A stretch of 64,000 bases of DNA from Calendula officinalis (GCA_963853835.1 OY970827.1:76851734-76915733), one strand, 5' to 3'. Positions 1-11,661 are shown, counted from the first letter of the stretch. The notes: a model not told the origin generated them from the letters alone. Translations and numbers: made by a program.

Positions 1-197
1 TTTTGAATGCAGAATTTTTCAAGAGTTCTTCCATATTTCTAAAACTATAGGTATTGATGTTTTGAGTCGCTTTAAAGCACAAGAGATTATTCATACTTTG
101 GCTGTTTCGCAATTTTAAGTTCAAAATATAAAATACCTAAAAATGTGCCAAATTGGTTAATTTGTCGAAATATAACAATACTTCTTGATGCTTGTAG

Positions 198-1422
198 GTT
201 GTAATCGGTTGTGATGGTGGCAAGTCGATCATTGCTAACTTTCTTAACCTTAAGCCTACAAAGATGTTCCCTTTATGTGCAATTAGAGGTCTAACAAACT
301 ACCCAAATGGTCATTCGTTCGACCACGAGTTCACTCGTTTAAGGAAAGATAACATTCTCGTTGGGCGAATTCCGATGGACCATAATTTGGTTTACTGGTT
401 TTGTGCGCAACCCTGTGTATCTAAAGGTTGTTTCTCATTATGGCTTCATGGTTATGTAGATTTTGCTTTATTTCTTCATCTATTCACATACGTAATTTGT
501 TTTTTTACAAAGATAGAGTTCATTAAAGGCCAAAATGCATTTTAATATCAGGAACTTGACTGACTAGATTTTCTACCACCTTGAACTATTATTAGAGGTG
601 CAACTTGGTACTATGAACTTAACAAAATGATTGATTTATTACCCTGAATTATTAATTTGATCACATTTTCTTACTTGACTTATTTTCGTTGAAGTTTTGA
701 AGTACTAAAAAGTGTACGTTCATCTCAATGTATTTATATTATAAGCAAATTAAATGAGAAAATAAAACAATATAAGTGAGTTATGGTATTAACTTGACCA
801 TTTTGTCAAATTCAGGATACCATGTTACACATTTAATAGTTCAGGATATAGTAGAGAACATACACAACTCCTTGATCTTTTGTTTTTATTACGATGAACA
901 GAGGGAATTTGGAAAGATCACAAGTTTATACGACAATCAACCCTAGAGTTTCTAAACGATTACCCCGAAGAAGTTAAAGAAATGGTCGAAAACGCAGAAA
1001 CAAACTCACTGTCTCTCACACGCATATGGTATCGTGCACCATGGGACTTGCTCATGTGCACATTTTGTAAAGGAAGAGTGGTGGTTGCTGGCGATGCAAT
1101 GCATGTCATGGGTCCTTTTCTAGGACAAGGTGGTTCAGCGGGATTAGAAGATGCGGTCGTGCTGGCTAGAACCATGGCTCAAATGGGTTCGAACCGTGTT
1201 GGAAATGAGAAAAAAGTGGCAATTTCGGGAGTTGAGAAAGCGTTTAATCTATTTGTAAAGCAACAAAGGATGAGGGTGGTTCGATTGTCGTTACAGACTT
1301 ACCTTACGGGCATGATATTGGGATCTTCTTCGCGACTAAAAAAGGTTTTATATATCGTGTTATTGTTCATTTTCTTTCACAACCAGCGTGGTCATGTTGA
1401 TTATGATTGTGGTAGTCTTTGA
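198..1422 (+). CDS. FAD-dependent monooxygenase (MO1/salicylate hydroxylase-like), 3' two exons
   Basis: Two exons, 198-426 and 902-1422, join in phase: the first ends one base into a codon at AAAG|GTTGTT and the second starts after AACAG. The peptide opens with VVIGCDGG, the DG motif that helps bind FAD/NAD(P)H in aromatic hydroxylases. The last exon holds GDAMHVMGPFLGQGG followed by LEDAVVLAR, the GD motif that contacts the FAD ribityl chain. The C-terminus has a hydrophobic stretch (VLYIVLLFIFF) and ends in DYDCGSL, like plant MO1-type proteins. These are flavoprotein monooxygenases acting on small aromatic or similar substrates; the substrate cannot be told from sequence. The N-terminal Rossmann part (GxGxxG) lies outside the window, and bases 1-197 look like the preceding intron. 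No break is seen in the visible part. Confidence 0.9.
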
Positions 1423-1567
1423 TGAGTTTGAAGAGCTTTAAACTCGGGTAAAAAATGATTAACTAGGATTTTGGAATAAAATTGTGTAATGTATAGGTTC
1501 GTTAATGCAAAGGTAATAAGTTAGGTAATAAAATTGTGTAATGTATTGGGGAGGATTCTTTTGATAA

Positions 1568-1799
1568 TTGAAAATTTTGTGAGAATGTGAAAAAAAATTT
1601 AGTCATACATGATTACATTACACATAAGGTAATCATTTATGATTAACTAGTAATCATTGATGATTAAACAGGGCACATGCGCTCCCCTCACGGCGCGTGA
1701 TAGATTTTGCCTGGCCGTGACGACCCCCTGAGCGTTGTGAGCCCCAGATCAACGGCTGAGATTTATTCTCGCATTCTCACCCAATATATTAATTTTCAA
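1568..1799. repeat. Short TIR element related to the 48-kb foldback element
   Basis: The left end (TTGAAAATTTTGTGAGAATG) is the approximate reverse complement of the right end (CATTCTCACC, then AATATATTAATTTTCAA). The right half (GGCTGAGATTTATTCTC onward) matches sequence just right of the foldback element at 49400-49450. The inside carries TAATCATTGATGATTAA, a near copy of that element's repeated palindrome. It is non-coding, 232 bp, and has no clear TSD. Confidence 0.55.
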
Positions 1800-1951
1800 A
1801 TGACCTCATTCCATACGATTATAAGTTTCATGGCACTACCTATTTTTACGAGAATTATAAAATTAAGTTTTAATTTACACTATATTAAATAAATTTATAT
1901 GTTATTTATTATTAGAAACATAAAAGTAAAATAAATCCAAATTTTAATATA

Positions 1952-1985
1952 CAAGTATTATAGGGCCGCGCTTCGCCGCGGTGTA
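1952..1985 (-). mobile_element. Helitron-like 3' terminus (hairpin plus CTTG|T)
   Basis: On the minus strand a GC-rich hairpin (CCGCGGCGAAGCGCGG, 1966-1981) is followed ten bases later by CTTG and then T. This is the layout of a Helitron 3' end, although the usual final motif is CTRR. It closely resembles the end of the candidate Helitron at 7059. The matching 5' end was not found. Confidence 0.4.
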
Positions 1986-2050
1986 TGAAACTTCATATTT
2001 GAAGTTTCATGTTTTTTGAGGTAAAAGATTATAATAAAAGTTAAATTATA

Positions 2051-2244
2051 CTCACTCTGTCCTAATTTTACTGTCCACATTTCTATTTGGGTTGTTCTAA
2101 AATAGTTGTCTACTTCTAAGTTTCAAACAATCAAAAAAATATTTAAGTAGAAAAAAGAAAATTTTATTGGTAACATAATATAATTAAATATACTTTCTTA
2201 AAGTATGTTTTTTCTTATGGACAATAATATTGAGACAGAAGGAG
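2051..2244. mobile_element. Stowaway-like MITE
   Basis: The ends CTCACTCTGTCC and GACAGAAGGAG are inverted and flanked by TA on both sides. They are decayed versions of the CTCCCTCCGTCCC terminus seen repeatedly elsewhere in the window. It has no coding potential. Confidence 0.65.
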
Positions 2245-2272
2245 TATTAAATTACATCATAGTAATTAAATA

Positions 2273-2578
2273 CTACCTCCGTATCAAAATAAGTGATACA
2301 CTTTTTTAAAAGGGGTGAAACAAAATAAGTGATACACTTTCAAAATTTACTTTATTTGGAAAGATTTTGTATGAGAACTTACCCTTTACCCCTACTTACA
2401 TTTCTTAAACATCATTAATATTCTACTTTTGCCTTAAAAACCATATTTCAAAGTTTCTCATTCCTAACTAAAAGTGTTTAATACGTTGTAGGATCCACTT
2501 AATCAATTTTAATCACCACTTAAAAGTTTTGCCTCAAAAACCGTGTTTCAAGAAGTATATCACTTGATACAGTGGTAG
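2273..2578. mobile_element. Stowaway-like MITE
   Basis: The inverted ends CTACCTCCGTATCAAAATAA and TTGATACAGTGGTAG are flanked by TA. Internal copies of AAAATAAGTGATACAC match the MITEs at 13571 and 31704, so all three are one family. The 430 bp to the right (2579-3008) hold no recognisable gene or repeat. Confidence 0.7.
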
Positions 2579-3008
2579 TATTAACAAATTTTCTCTTTAT
2601 TTTAAAAGAAAAAAACATTAATGTGGATGCATTGCCATCATATGTTTTTTTGGTTTTAAAAATAATTAGTGGTCAATATCGAAAGCATCATATTGAGATT
2701 CCCAAAAATTCTTTAATTTAAAGGGAATAAACATTAACGTGAGATCAACCATGCAAACCCCGTTTTTATTTCTTCTAATGTGGTAGAACGCCGTTTTGAG
2801 ATTCTAATGAACAGTGGTTTACTACCACTAATGTATTATAAGATAAATTTGAACTGTTTTAGAAATATACAGAATATTAAAGTTTGTTAGCTCAATCAAG
2901 GAAGAGTAATTACAATTTATTCCTATTTATAGTCATATTCATTAGATGAAAACACGCGTCAAAATCAAAGATAATATTATGAGAGAGAATTAGTGGATTA
3001 TACATGTC

Positions 3009-3439
3009 CAAGGTTCTAGAAATCGTAAGGCGTGGCGTGGCGGCACCATCAAGCCTCAGTCAAGGCGAGCCATGGCGGGCCATGGCGTTTTTCAAGGCGT
3101 GACTTAAAGCGGTGAATTTTTTATATAATTTATATATATATATACATATATATCAAATTAAATAAAAGTTATAGATATATTGATTTATATAACAATTCAT
3201 ATATAAAGCTTACAAAAAATGTTACATCTAAATTTATAATTAAATATGTTATAATTTTTTTTTAAAAAAATTCAATTTTCTCAGCCGCCTTACAAAAAAC
3301 TCGTCATAAGTTGCGCCTTATCGCGCCTTATCACGCCTTATCACACGCCACGCCTAGCCTAGCCGCCATGGTCTGTTTCGTAACGTCGACGTCGCGCCTC
3401 ACGCCTTGGCGCCGCCATGGCGCGTTTTTTAGAACCTTG
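3009..3439. mobile_element. hAT-type MITE with CAAGGTTCT ends
   Basis: Terminal inverted repeats CAAGGTTCTAGAAA and TTTTTTAGAACCTTG are flanked by an 8-bp duplication, TACATGTC on the left and CACATGTC on the right (one mismatch), as expected for hAT elements. The GC-rich subterminal arms contain repeated CCATGGCG and GGCG motifs in opposite orientation, with an AT-rich centre. It is non-autonomous. Confidence 0.75.
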
Positions 3440-3468
3440 CACATGTCTAACTATCAAGTGGGTAGGAC

Positions 3469-3776
3469 TAGAGGTGAGCATTTGGACCGAAAAAAATGAA
3501 CCGAATCGAAAACCGACCGAAACCGAACCCAACCGAAACCGATAACATGTTATTGGTTCGGTATCGGTTTTGAAAATTTATCGTTTTCGGTTTCGGTTTA
3601 TCGGGTTCGGTTCGGTCTTCGGAAAAGGATGAACATTTGGCAAAAAAACCGAACCGGACCACCGAACCGAACCAAAACCGATAACATGTTATCGCTTCGG
3701 TTTTAAAAATTCGTCGTTATCGGTTCGTTCCTATCGGTTTCGGTTCGGTTCGGTTTTTGGACCAAGCTCACCCCTA
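3469..3776. mobile_element. hAT-type MITE with TAGAGGTGAGC ends
   Basis: The ends TAGAGGTGAGCATTTGG and CCAAGCTCACCCCTA are inverted, with an 8-bp duplication GGTAGGAC / GGTAGGAT. The body is made of degenerate AACCGAACC and GGTTCGGTT repeats. Open frames here are artefacts of those repeats. Confidence 0.8.
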
Positions 3777-3784
3777 GGTAGGAT

Positions 3785-4481
3785 TATGAGTAGGAACAAA
3801 TGAAAATATCATTTTTCATCAAGGAATGCAATTGAATTCTTAGCAATTTGCTAATTAATTTCAGTTACAATCAAATTATATAGTTTTTAAATTAAATTAC
3901 TGATAACAAGTTGTTTAAATCTCCACTTATATGTTGATAACAGAGTGTTCGTACTTCGTAGACCAGAGGAAGAAATTAAAGGATAACATAATAATGGCTT
4001 GATCATCATCATCTAAATCAACTTGAATATTAATCTAACATCAATATGATCATGAAGAGATTTTCCAGATGCTATTTCAAATGTATACAGTTTCTTTTTT
4101 CAAATACAGGCGATTAGCTAATGGTTTTGTCATATAAAGTGTTTCCGATTTTACCCAAACACCAGCAGAAGTTGTTTCTTTTTACCTCATGATGATCGAG
4201 TGAGCTTTTCTTCGTCAGAGTTTTCGGTTGACCGCCGAATGCCGCTGTTGAACTAATCGCCAAAGACCAAAATCAGTGTTGCCATCAAACTTTTCGAGAT
4301 CAAATCTGGTTGATCCCATCTTGATATTACTTGCAGATCTTCTTCAATTGCATTTTCCCCAAATTAGAACCCTAATTTTGGCACTGATACCAATTTCCGA
4401 AACCAATAAACAATTATGATCATGAAACTTAAAGAATTAGCACACACCGAATAAACTCTGATCTCCTCTAATCGAATGTCA
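3785..4481. other. Intergenic stretch, no feature recognised
   Basis: About 700 bp of AT-rich sequence with no open frame of note, no terminal repeats and no RNA gene that I can see. Confidence 0.5.
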
Positions 4482-4871
4482 TCTATATAAAAGAGAAGAT
4501 GAAAAGATAGATCGAATTATGTTAGCATAACCTTGAATCTAACTCAGGTTATGACTAACGGTAACGGACACCTCCTGTTAATTACTAACTAACATTACCT
4601 ATATTAACATTTCCCGGGGGACTGTTGCTCTACAGTTCAATAGGGATCTCCTTTAATCCCTACCAAGATAAGTACGTGTTCAACTTCAACTAAACCCTAA
4701 TCCTAAATTTCCATTATCAGAATCGATTTCTCTTCGATCTCAATCAGCCTTCAACAAGTTCCTCATATACCAAATTGTACAAGTGGTCGAGTTTATGTTG
4801 AGATTATTCATCATTAAGAAGAGCTCAATTTGGGGAATAACATCAGAGCCCTACCTCTTCGTTTTCCGCTC

Positions 4872-4961
4872 TATATATCAACAAACAAATCAAAAAAACT
4901 CCACAATTTTCCCACTCCATCAACATCCAGATTCTTGACCACATCGGTCGTCAATTTCAGG
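4872..4961 (+). promoter_or_regulatory. Possible core promoter and non-coding first exon
   Basis: CTATATATC at about 4871 looks like a TATA box. It is followed by a pyrimidine/AC-rich leader that ends at a good splice donor, TTTCAG|GTAAAAC (4961/4962). It lies inside the candidate Helitron and may be a captured promoter plus 5' UTR exon. This is inference; no coding start is visible. Confidence 0.3.
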
Positions 4962-5581
4962 TAAAACAAAACACGACCCAATTTTAGCTTATAATAAATA
5001 ATGATAGTATTTTGGGTGTTTCAGACATAATTGTTCATTTATTATGCTTTTACTTCTTACTCAAATTTACATGGTTATTTTAACAATTTTACATAATTTG
5101 ATATCAAGTTCTTATAGTAGTTTCAAGCTATATTTCAGTTGATGTGTGTTTCCTGCTCAGACACAAATGGTTACTAGGTATTGTTGACATGAGTTGGGTA
5201 GCATCTGCTTAGAAACAGTAACAATTCCAAAGAATTAATGTTTCGAGATTAGGAAGTGTTAAGGATTTCAACTAGCCTATGTGAGTCCTTGAAGTTTAGA
5301 ATCTGAAGGAATAGTTTGTGTGTTATGGTTGTTCTTTTCATAAGCTATATTTTAGTTGATATATGTTGTGGTTAAGAATATCAAGTTTACTAATTGTTTT
5401 CAGTGAAATTCTCTAGGAATAGTTCAATTATCTGCACCAAAAAGGATCAATTTGCGTGTTATGGTTGTAAATCATTCCAGGTTTCTTTACTAATATATGG
5501 TTGTAAATCAGTTATATAATTAGTGTCTTGATTTCAAATTACACTTTCTTTAACTGGTTTATAACTTTTTGCAACCCTAAG

Positions 5582-5741
5582 CACATGTCCAAATAATCAT
5601 GCATTTAGCGACTTAATCGCTGCATCGGGAATAACAGACGAAATGTTGGACACTTTAATGGCCCTGAAGGATTTAGGTGATATTCCTGGATTACCGCCAT
5701 TAACCACAACTGAAAATACGCGTTATGAAAAGAACAATTGA
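5582..5741 (+). pseudogene. Exon-like fragment of an unidentified gene
   Basis: After an AG at 5580-5581 an open frame reads LIAASGITDEMLDTLMALKD and continues with a proline/glycine-containing tail before a TGA at 5739. Codon quality is better than the surrounding AT-rich DNA. I do not recognise the protein. It sits upstream of the TOPLESS fragment in the same candidate Helitron and may come from a different source gene. Confidence 0.35.
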
Positions 5742-6698
5742 AAATATGGATTGCCCACTTTTATGAAGGTATCAACTTTCTACCTATATTTTCTATTTTT
5801 TTTAATTAATATTTATAAAGATATGTTATCTTAAAGTACACACTACTTTTAAAAGAACACTAAAATTATGTTTTTAATTTTTACCGATGTTTGTATGTAC
5901 TTTAGAGAGTATAAGTGTGTGTTACATTTTCCTTTTAGCGCTTCCAGTAGCAATTGGTGAGATATTGGTTCTTTGTCTTTTGATTTCGAGCTTTACCTAT
6001 AACAACGTAATAGAAAATAAGTTAGGTTTCATTGCATTGTTTGTTTTGGCAGAATTTTGAATCATTTACTTATAAAATGGTCGTTATCATCAATCTATAA
6101 CTGGTAAAAAAAAAAATTGATTGGCTTAAAAGGAAATGTGCCAACTGGATTGATCAGGTCAAAAGTCGCCACAAAGTGTAGTTTTAATGAATGAAACCAT
6201 CAAAAACAATTTTAAAAAATAGAATAATATTAAGACAATATAGTTATTGTAATCATATTTGACAATAATTGAATAATTATCAATAATTTTTCTTACAAAT
6301 ATGAAGAAAAAAAAAAGATGTTTAGGATAAACCTGTCCTGTAGTAACTAAAAAGGTAGATGTTTTGAGTCAACCCGTTGTGACTTATGACCCGTTACCTA
6401 ACCTGTCAACCCAATTATTTTGCCTCTGTTTTTAATTAATGGTGAAACGGGGTACCAAAATGTGGTGCATGTAGTTTGGAGTATTTTGGATTTGGACAAT
6501 TTCAAAGAACAAAAAACTCTACAATCATACTACAATAAACGATTTGAAGAACACCAAAGCATATGATGAAACAATCATCATTCAGATCAAAAGTTTTTTG
6601 AATCAATCATGAAATAATTATACTAATTATATATGCAGAGAGATAAATGATTTAAAATCTTTATCTTGATGTGCTTATGCTCAATTTTGTTATTATAG

Positions 6699-6990
6699 GC
6701 TGAAGTTGAGATTATTCAAGTACCGACTCCACTTGCAGGCTCGATGTCTAATCCACGAGCTTTCACTCATCCAATGGTTTCAGCAAAAGGTCTCGGGTCT
6801 TGGTAATCCCTCAATTTCAGGTAACGTAAAAATTGATTTTTCATTGACCTGTTTGACTTTTTTGTTGTATAGTTGAACTGTTTGAACTTTTTGATGTTTT
6901 GTTCATCCGTTTGAAACGTTTTTTGTTTCATTGACCCGTTTGCAGCTGCTTTGAAGCATCCAAGAACTCCAACACGCTGGATACATTGAT
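6699..6990 (+). pseudogene. TOPLESS/TPR co-repressor fragment, frameshifted
   Basis: An exon-like piece (6699-6820) after TTATAG encodes VPTPLAGSMSNP and THPMVSAKGLG. After a frame break it reads NPSIS up to the donor TTTCAG|GTAACG. A second piece from 6946 (after TTTGCAG) continues in phase as AALKHPRTPT. This is the proline-rich linker between the N-terminal TOPLESS domain and the WD40 repeats of TPL/TPR co-repressors, with an intron in between. A stop follows in the first frame, and everything N- and C-terminal of the linker is missing. It is therefore a captured, non-functional fragment, ending about 60 bp before the Helitron-like hairpin. Confidence 0.75.
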
Positions 6991-7059
6991 ACAAACACGC
7001 TGCCTCAACATATGATGTGTATTTTGCAACCCGCCGCGAAGCGCGGGCCCAATTCCTCG

Positions 7060-7795
7060 TATTAAAACATTTACACAAGTGGTCCCTCAAACAACGTACG
7101 ATAATGACTATTTGCTCCCTAACATGATTTATAAGCCTATAGATCACCTAAAATGGTTAACGGTAATTGATGCCCTAAGTTGATCATATTGATAAGAAAT
7201 TGAATATAAAACGTTGTATGCTAAACTGTATTCGTATATATTGTTGTGTGTTTACAATGTAGGTAATGCTTGGTATTTATACACAAGGAGAGAAACAAAT
7301 AAAGGAAATACATTAAAGTTGATTGCTGGAATCGTGTGAGGCAATAGCTGTAGTTTGGAGATGATCGGCTGTCACACCAAGAGGTGATATGGTTTCCTTA
7401 TTTTTGAGTTTTCTGTTTAACACATATATGTAAAGATTACTTTTATACATGACAGAAGCTTTCATCCTCTTGTTCAAGCATCTGATTCTGTGTTAAAAGG
7501 ACCAGTAAACAGAAGAGTTAAAGACTTAAAGATATGGTGCACATGGATTAGTTGTCCATTAAAGTTGGAGTTAATAAAAATTTTTAAAGATATATTCTTC
7601 ACATGATGGAATATATATGAACGCGTTATGGTATTATTTATTCTCAATCCAAGTCAAATTAATTACACAGAATTAATTGTAATAATCAAAGTATTGGTAG
7701 TTTTAAGTATATGGTTAGAGGCATCTTCAATTGAAGCCCTAATCCGTGTTTTTAAAGAAAATTAATGATACAAATATATATATTCGACTTATCGA
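7060..7795. other. Intergenic, downstream of the NAC gene
   Basis: No gene is seen. The right part is presumably the 3' UTR and terminator of the minus-strand NAC gene, but no clear poly(A) signal can be singled out. Confidence 0.5.
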
Positions 7796-9878
7796 CTACT
7801 TTCCGTAGCGCCAAAAGTCCGTCTCTCCATGCAACGACACTTGATTGGTTTGTTGCATTGATGAAGACGATGATTCATTTGCCTTATTCTCTTCTTCGTT
7901 GGCTGCACCAATATGCGAAGCCACGAGCCTATCCATCATTCCCCACTCATTACCAGTTGAACTAACCAAGCTTTGAGCTGGTTCACAAGTTCCGACCCGT
8001 AGACCAGGCTCGCAAGCTTGGTTATACTCAACTGGAAGTTGGTTTTCACAACTTCCACTATCACACTCGCCATGGTTTGACATCAGTTGTTTAACTATGG
8101 CGGGTGAATCTTCGGAAGGAAGATTTGAGAAATCATAACCTAAGGGTTTGTGGGTGGGTATGAAGTTTTGAGCTTGAAGATGTGGGTATTGGTGAGGAAG
8201 GTGACCATGGTTGAGCCCTAAATCGACGAAGGGTTGAGGAAGATGACCATGGTTAAGCCCTAAGTCGACGAAGGTTTGTAGATGTTGGTGTTGCTCTTGA
8301 TGATATGGTAAGTATTGATGGTTGTCAACCCTGGTGTTTGAAACCAAGCAAGGTTGGCTCGGGCCAGGGTTAACTCGATCGGACCCCATGCTACTTCTTG
8401 ATCCCTCATTTCCTCCAACCTTGAACAAATTCTTCTTCTTGAATACCCTACAAATCACCCATCCATCTTCCTACAAAATAAAATTGAAGGAAAACATTAA
8501 AGATCATTACTGTATGTTTTTGTATTTGTCGGTTTTCTTGCATTATGAATCTAGAATTAGTTTTGCAATTCAGAAAGAAAACTAGTGACACAACTTGTTG
8601 CTCGTTTGTCTTCTTTCTCTATGTAAAAAATGATCTTTATCTAATTGAAATGGAAGTAGATAAATATAACTTACATGAGATGTGAGGGAGGGATTGAGGG
8701 GATCATGTTGTTCATCATTTTCTTCAAGTCGATATTCATGCATGATCCAATCTGTCTTTTGGCCATGTGGCGCTCGGCCCCGATAAAACACAAGTGTTTT
8801 CCTCATACCAATTTTCTCGAAAGTGTTACGGATGCATTTGTCTCTCCCCGTTGCCTTCCAAAATCCTGCATTTGTCGCCCTGTTCGTCCTTGAACCGGTT
8901 GGGTACTTCCTGTCCTTGTGGCTAAAGAAGTACCACTCATTTTGTGGTGTTGATCCGATGTTACATCTCTCTGTAGTAATCATAGATCCCATATCATTTA
9001 CGAGTTAGAATTAAAAGATACATAGATGTTTGGAGACAAATACTACATGATCGAACAACTGAACAAGTAAGTAATGTGAATTTTATCATATGAAAATGTA
9101 ATTGATATATCAAAGTAGAGGAATTGATATTGCTTTAATAATACTTTTTTACTTGTATCCTTTCATTTAATTCTAAGAGAAGAGTCGTAAAACTTTTGCA
9201 TGTGGTTAATTTCATATACAAGATGGTTAATTAAAGATTTCTAACATGCATTTCAAACTAATTAATACATTTACAATACTATACCAGAAGAAAAATCTCA
9301 ATTCTAACGATAGCAACAACATAGTTTTTTCATATTTATTATTTCTCCTACTTAATTAAACTAAATCCTTGTAATTGAATTGCAATTACAATAATTCTCC
9401 AATTACAAAAAAAGTGACATGTATTTTAAAACACATACAGTAAAATTTATATTAATTTCTCTATAAATCACTTAATAAATTCATGGTTTTGATAATGACA
9501 ACCCTAGCTTACGACGACGGTCACTAAGAATGGATAAGAATGAGTTTCCTTGATTTTGATTGGAAGAGGGATTTTGATATTCCTAGAAATAAGGAAAATA
9601 ACTGAACAAATGGTATGTAATATAACTAATTATTATTTTTAAAGCCTATAATCCATCCTTAATGACAGTCTTTAGAGCTGTTATTATCAAAACGCATAAA
9701 TTAAAGCATACCAACCTTGAAGATCCCACGGCTCAACCTTATTCAAGTCAACTTCCCTAATAACATCCATATCAAATTTCTGAAACGATATCTTCTTCTT
9801 TAAGTAATAATGCAACAGTTCTTCGTCGGTTGGATGAAACCGAAACCCCGGCGGAACACCGCCGCTTGATGACGCCAT
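7796..9878 (-). CDS. BRN: NAC transcription factor, BEARSKIN1/2 (BRN) class
   Basis: Three exons on the minus strand (9878-9716, 8970-8675, 8470-7796) splice in phase (CAAG|GTTGGT, CAG|AGAG, CAT|GTAAGT, GTAG|GAAG) to give a 377-residue protein. The N-terminal NAC domain has all five subdomains: VPPGFRFHPTDEELLHYYL, EVDLNKVEPWDL, EWYFFSHKDRKYPTGSRTNR, GFWKATGRDKCIRN with GRAPHGQKTDWIMHEYRL, and DGWVICRVFKKK. The combination of the MASSSGG start, KCIRN and VFKKKNLFKVGG is typical of BRN1/BRN2, close kin of SOMBRERO. In Arabidopsis these act in the nucleus to drive root-cap maturation and cell detachment. The C-terminal half is the low-complexity activation region (His/Gln/Ser-rich) and ends near FWRYGK. 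It contains a 13-residue tandem duplication. The start ATG is the first codon of the conserved N-terminus. The gene looks intact. Confidence 0.93.
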
Positions 9879-10677
9879 TCACACACTCAATATGTGTTTT
9901 CTTCTCTCTCGATGTCTCTATTAGTTTTTCTGTGTTATGTGGATATTAATCAGTCTGAAATTGATGTGAAAAAAGATTTCATATAGTGGTGGTGTTATGT
10001 GGGTGTCAACGAATTGAAGGAGGATGTGATAAGAGGAAAGTTGACGGCCGGTGACGTCGCCGGCGGTGTAGCTTAAAGCTGACTTAGATTGCAAGCAATA
10101 GTATTTGGACTCGTAGACATGATCCATGCAATTTCAATCCTTTACCTACGCGCGTGTCTGTATGCGCGTGTAAACACTTTCCTTTTAGGTTATTGGCATG
10201 TGAAAATTGTTCATGTAACAATTTAAACTTAATTAGTATATTTTTTAACGGAAAAACTTAATTAGTACTTATGAATTATGATAATTGTCTCCTAATAGTA
10301 TAATTTATACTGCAAGAAGTTTGTCATTTGGTGTCACATTCACATGTATTCGTAATATAATGAAAAGTCTTATCATATCTATGTTTTTAGTAGCACCTTT
10401 TAAAAGGTGTAAGTAAAAAATTATTTGTTTAGATTTAAATTACACTTATGTAATCTAAATCATTAGTCTCTTTCTTGCCAAACCGTGAAACAAGATGATG
10501 TATAGGAAACGGAAATATGTCTACTAAATCGGTAGGTGAAAAGATTGGCATGGCAAGTTCCACCATTTTTTGAAAGTGTCAAAATTAATTGGCAACCTAG
10601 TTAACATGTTTATATTTTAAGCAAATAAACGGGGTCTTGATGAATTACCAATATTTTCTCACTTAATGAATAACTTA
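9879..10677 (-). promoter_or_regulatory. Upstream region of the NAC gene
   Basis: This 800-bp stretch is the presumed 5' UTR and promoter of the minus-strand NAC gene. It has CT-rich leader sequence next to the ATG and a GC-rich patch (GACGGCCGGTGACGTCGCCGG) at about 10043-10063. No TATA box can be assigned with confidence, and the MITE at 10678 marks its far end. Confidence 0.35.
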
Positions 10678-10928
10678 CTCCCACCGTCCCTTAATAAAGT
10701 TTCCATTTCTCCTAACATGTTTGTCCTAAAATAAGGTTTTCATTTCTCAAATTGAAGAGACCCACTCAATAAAATAATATTATTACTATATACCCCACCA
10801 CTAATTATCTCCTAAAAACACTTTCTCTCTCCAAAAATATCAAATTTATTATCAAGGATCCACCACTAACTATCACCTAACAACATATGCCCAAAAGAAA
10901 TGAGAACTTTATTAAGGGACGGAGGGAG
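10678..10928. mobile_element. Stowaway MITE
   Basis: The ends CTCCCACCGTCCCTTAATAA and TTATTAAGGGACGGAGGGAG are inverted and flanked by TA on both sides. It is 251 bp and non-coding. It is the same family as those at 13417, 15923 and 16332. Confidence 0.9.
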
Positions 10929-11130
10929 TATATGTTAGAAACATGGTCACAAAATCTATTTTTTTTAATAATAATTGAAGCTTTTTCAAAAATAATAGTA
11001 CGTGTAACCACTTTAATACCCTCGAGAGTGGGTGGAGACACTATTAAAATTTGCAAATTTTTTTGAACACAAATAATTTCATTAAAATTTGCAAAACTTT
11101 TTAGAAAAAATTAAAGGATTATCTTTTTAT

Positions 11131-11565
11131 GAAGTTCTGAAAAATAAATCTCAACCGTTGATTAATAAGATTTAATGATCAAGATTAATCATGTATTTTA
11201 TACATGAAGGGGTATTTTGGTCATTTGACACTTAAAAACTTTTAGTTTTTTTTTAATATTTTTTTTATACTTTTTTACTTTTTTGTAATTTTTTATTATT
11301 TTTCATTAAAAAACAATATTTATGTGATAATTACGTGTAGTACTTAATCACATGTATTTTTAATGTAAAATCACATGTGATTGTATATTTAATCATATTT
11401 GATGTTTTAGTTGAATCACATATGACTCAGTATACAATCACATGTGATTCAGTATTCAATCATATTATGTGTTATTAATAAAAAAAATAAAAAAAAATAA
11501 TATGTGATTAATTTTGATCATTTGATTTTATTGATCAATTATTGAGATTTATTCTTCGGAATTTC
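11131..11565. mobile_element. TIR element with internal ATCACATGTGAT palindromes
   Basis: Left and right ends pair over about 60 bases: GAAGTTCTGAAAAATAAATC on the left against GAAATTCCGAAGAATAAATC as the complement of the right. Both continue through CTCAA..TTGAT and end in GATCAA(G/A)ATTAATCA. The interior has two copies of the palindrome AATCACATGTGATT and several variants. It is non-coding, with no obvious TSD. Confidence 0.65.
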
Positions 11566-11661
11566 GTAAGAATATGAACATTAATAGTTGGTGGTGAAAA
11601 GCACTTGCGAGTGTAACGCGTTGTGGTATATGTAGATGTGTTATTAAATGAAACAAACGAT

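Larger units (their letters stand above)
4482..7059 (+). mobile_element. Candidate Helitron carrying gene fragments
   Basis: The left end reads A|TCTATATAAAAGAGAAG, a typical Helitron 5' start (TC after an A). The right end has a GC hairpin (CCCGCCGCGAAGCGCGGG, about 7030-7047) eight bases before CTCG|T. The last motif is CTCG rather than the usual CTRR, so the end is atypical or mutated. There is no TIR and no TSD, and the insertion falls between A and T as Helitrons do. Inside, in order, are a TATA-bearing leader, an unidentified exon-like piece and a TOPLESS fragment, a pattern known from gene-capturing Helitrons. No Rep/helicase is present, so it would be non-autonomous. Confidence 0.5.

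Noticed and set aside
7765..8585. Plus-strand ORFs across the NAC gene
   Set aside because: They are shadows of the minus-strand NAC exons, which have full domain support.
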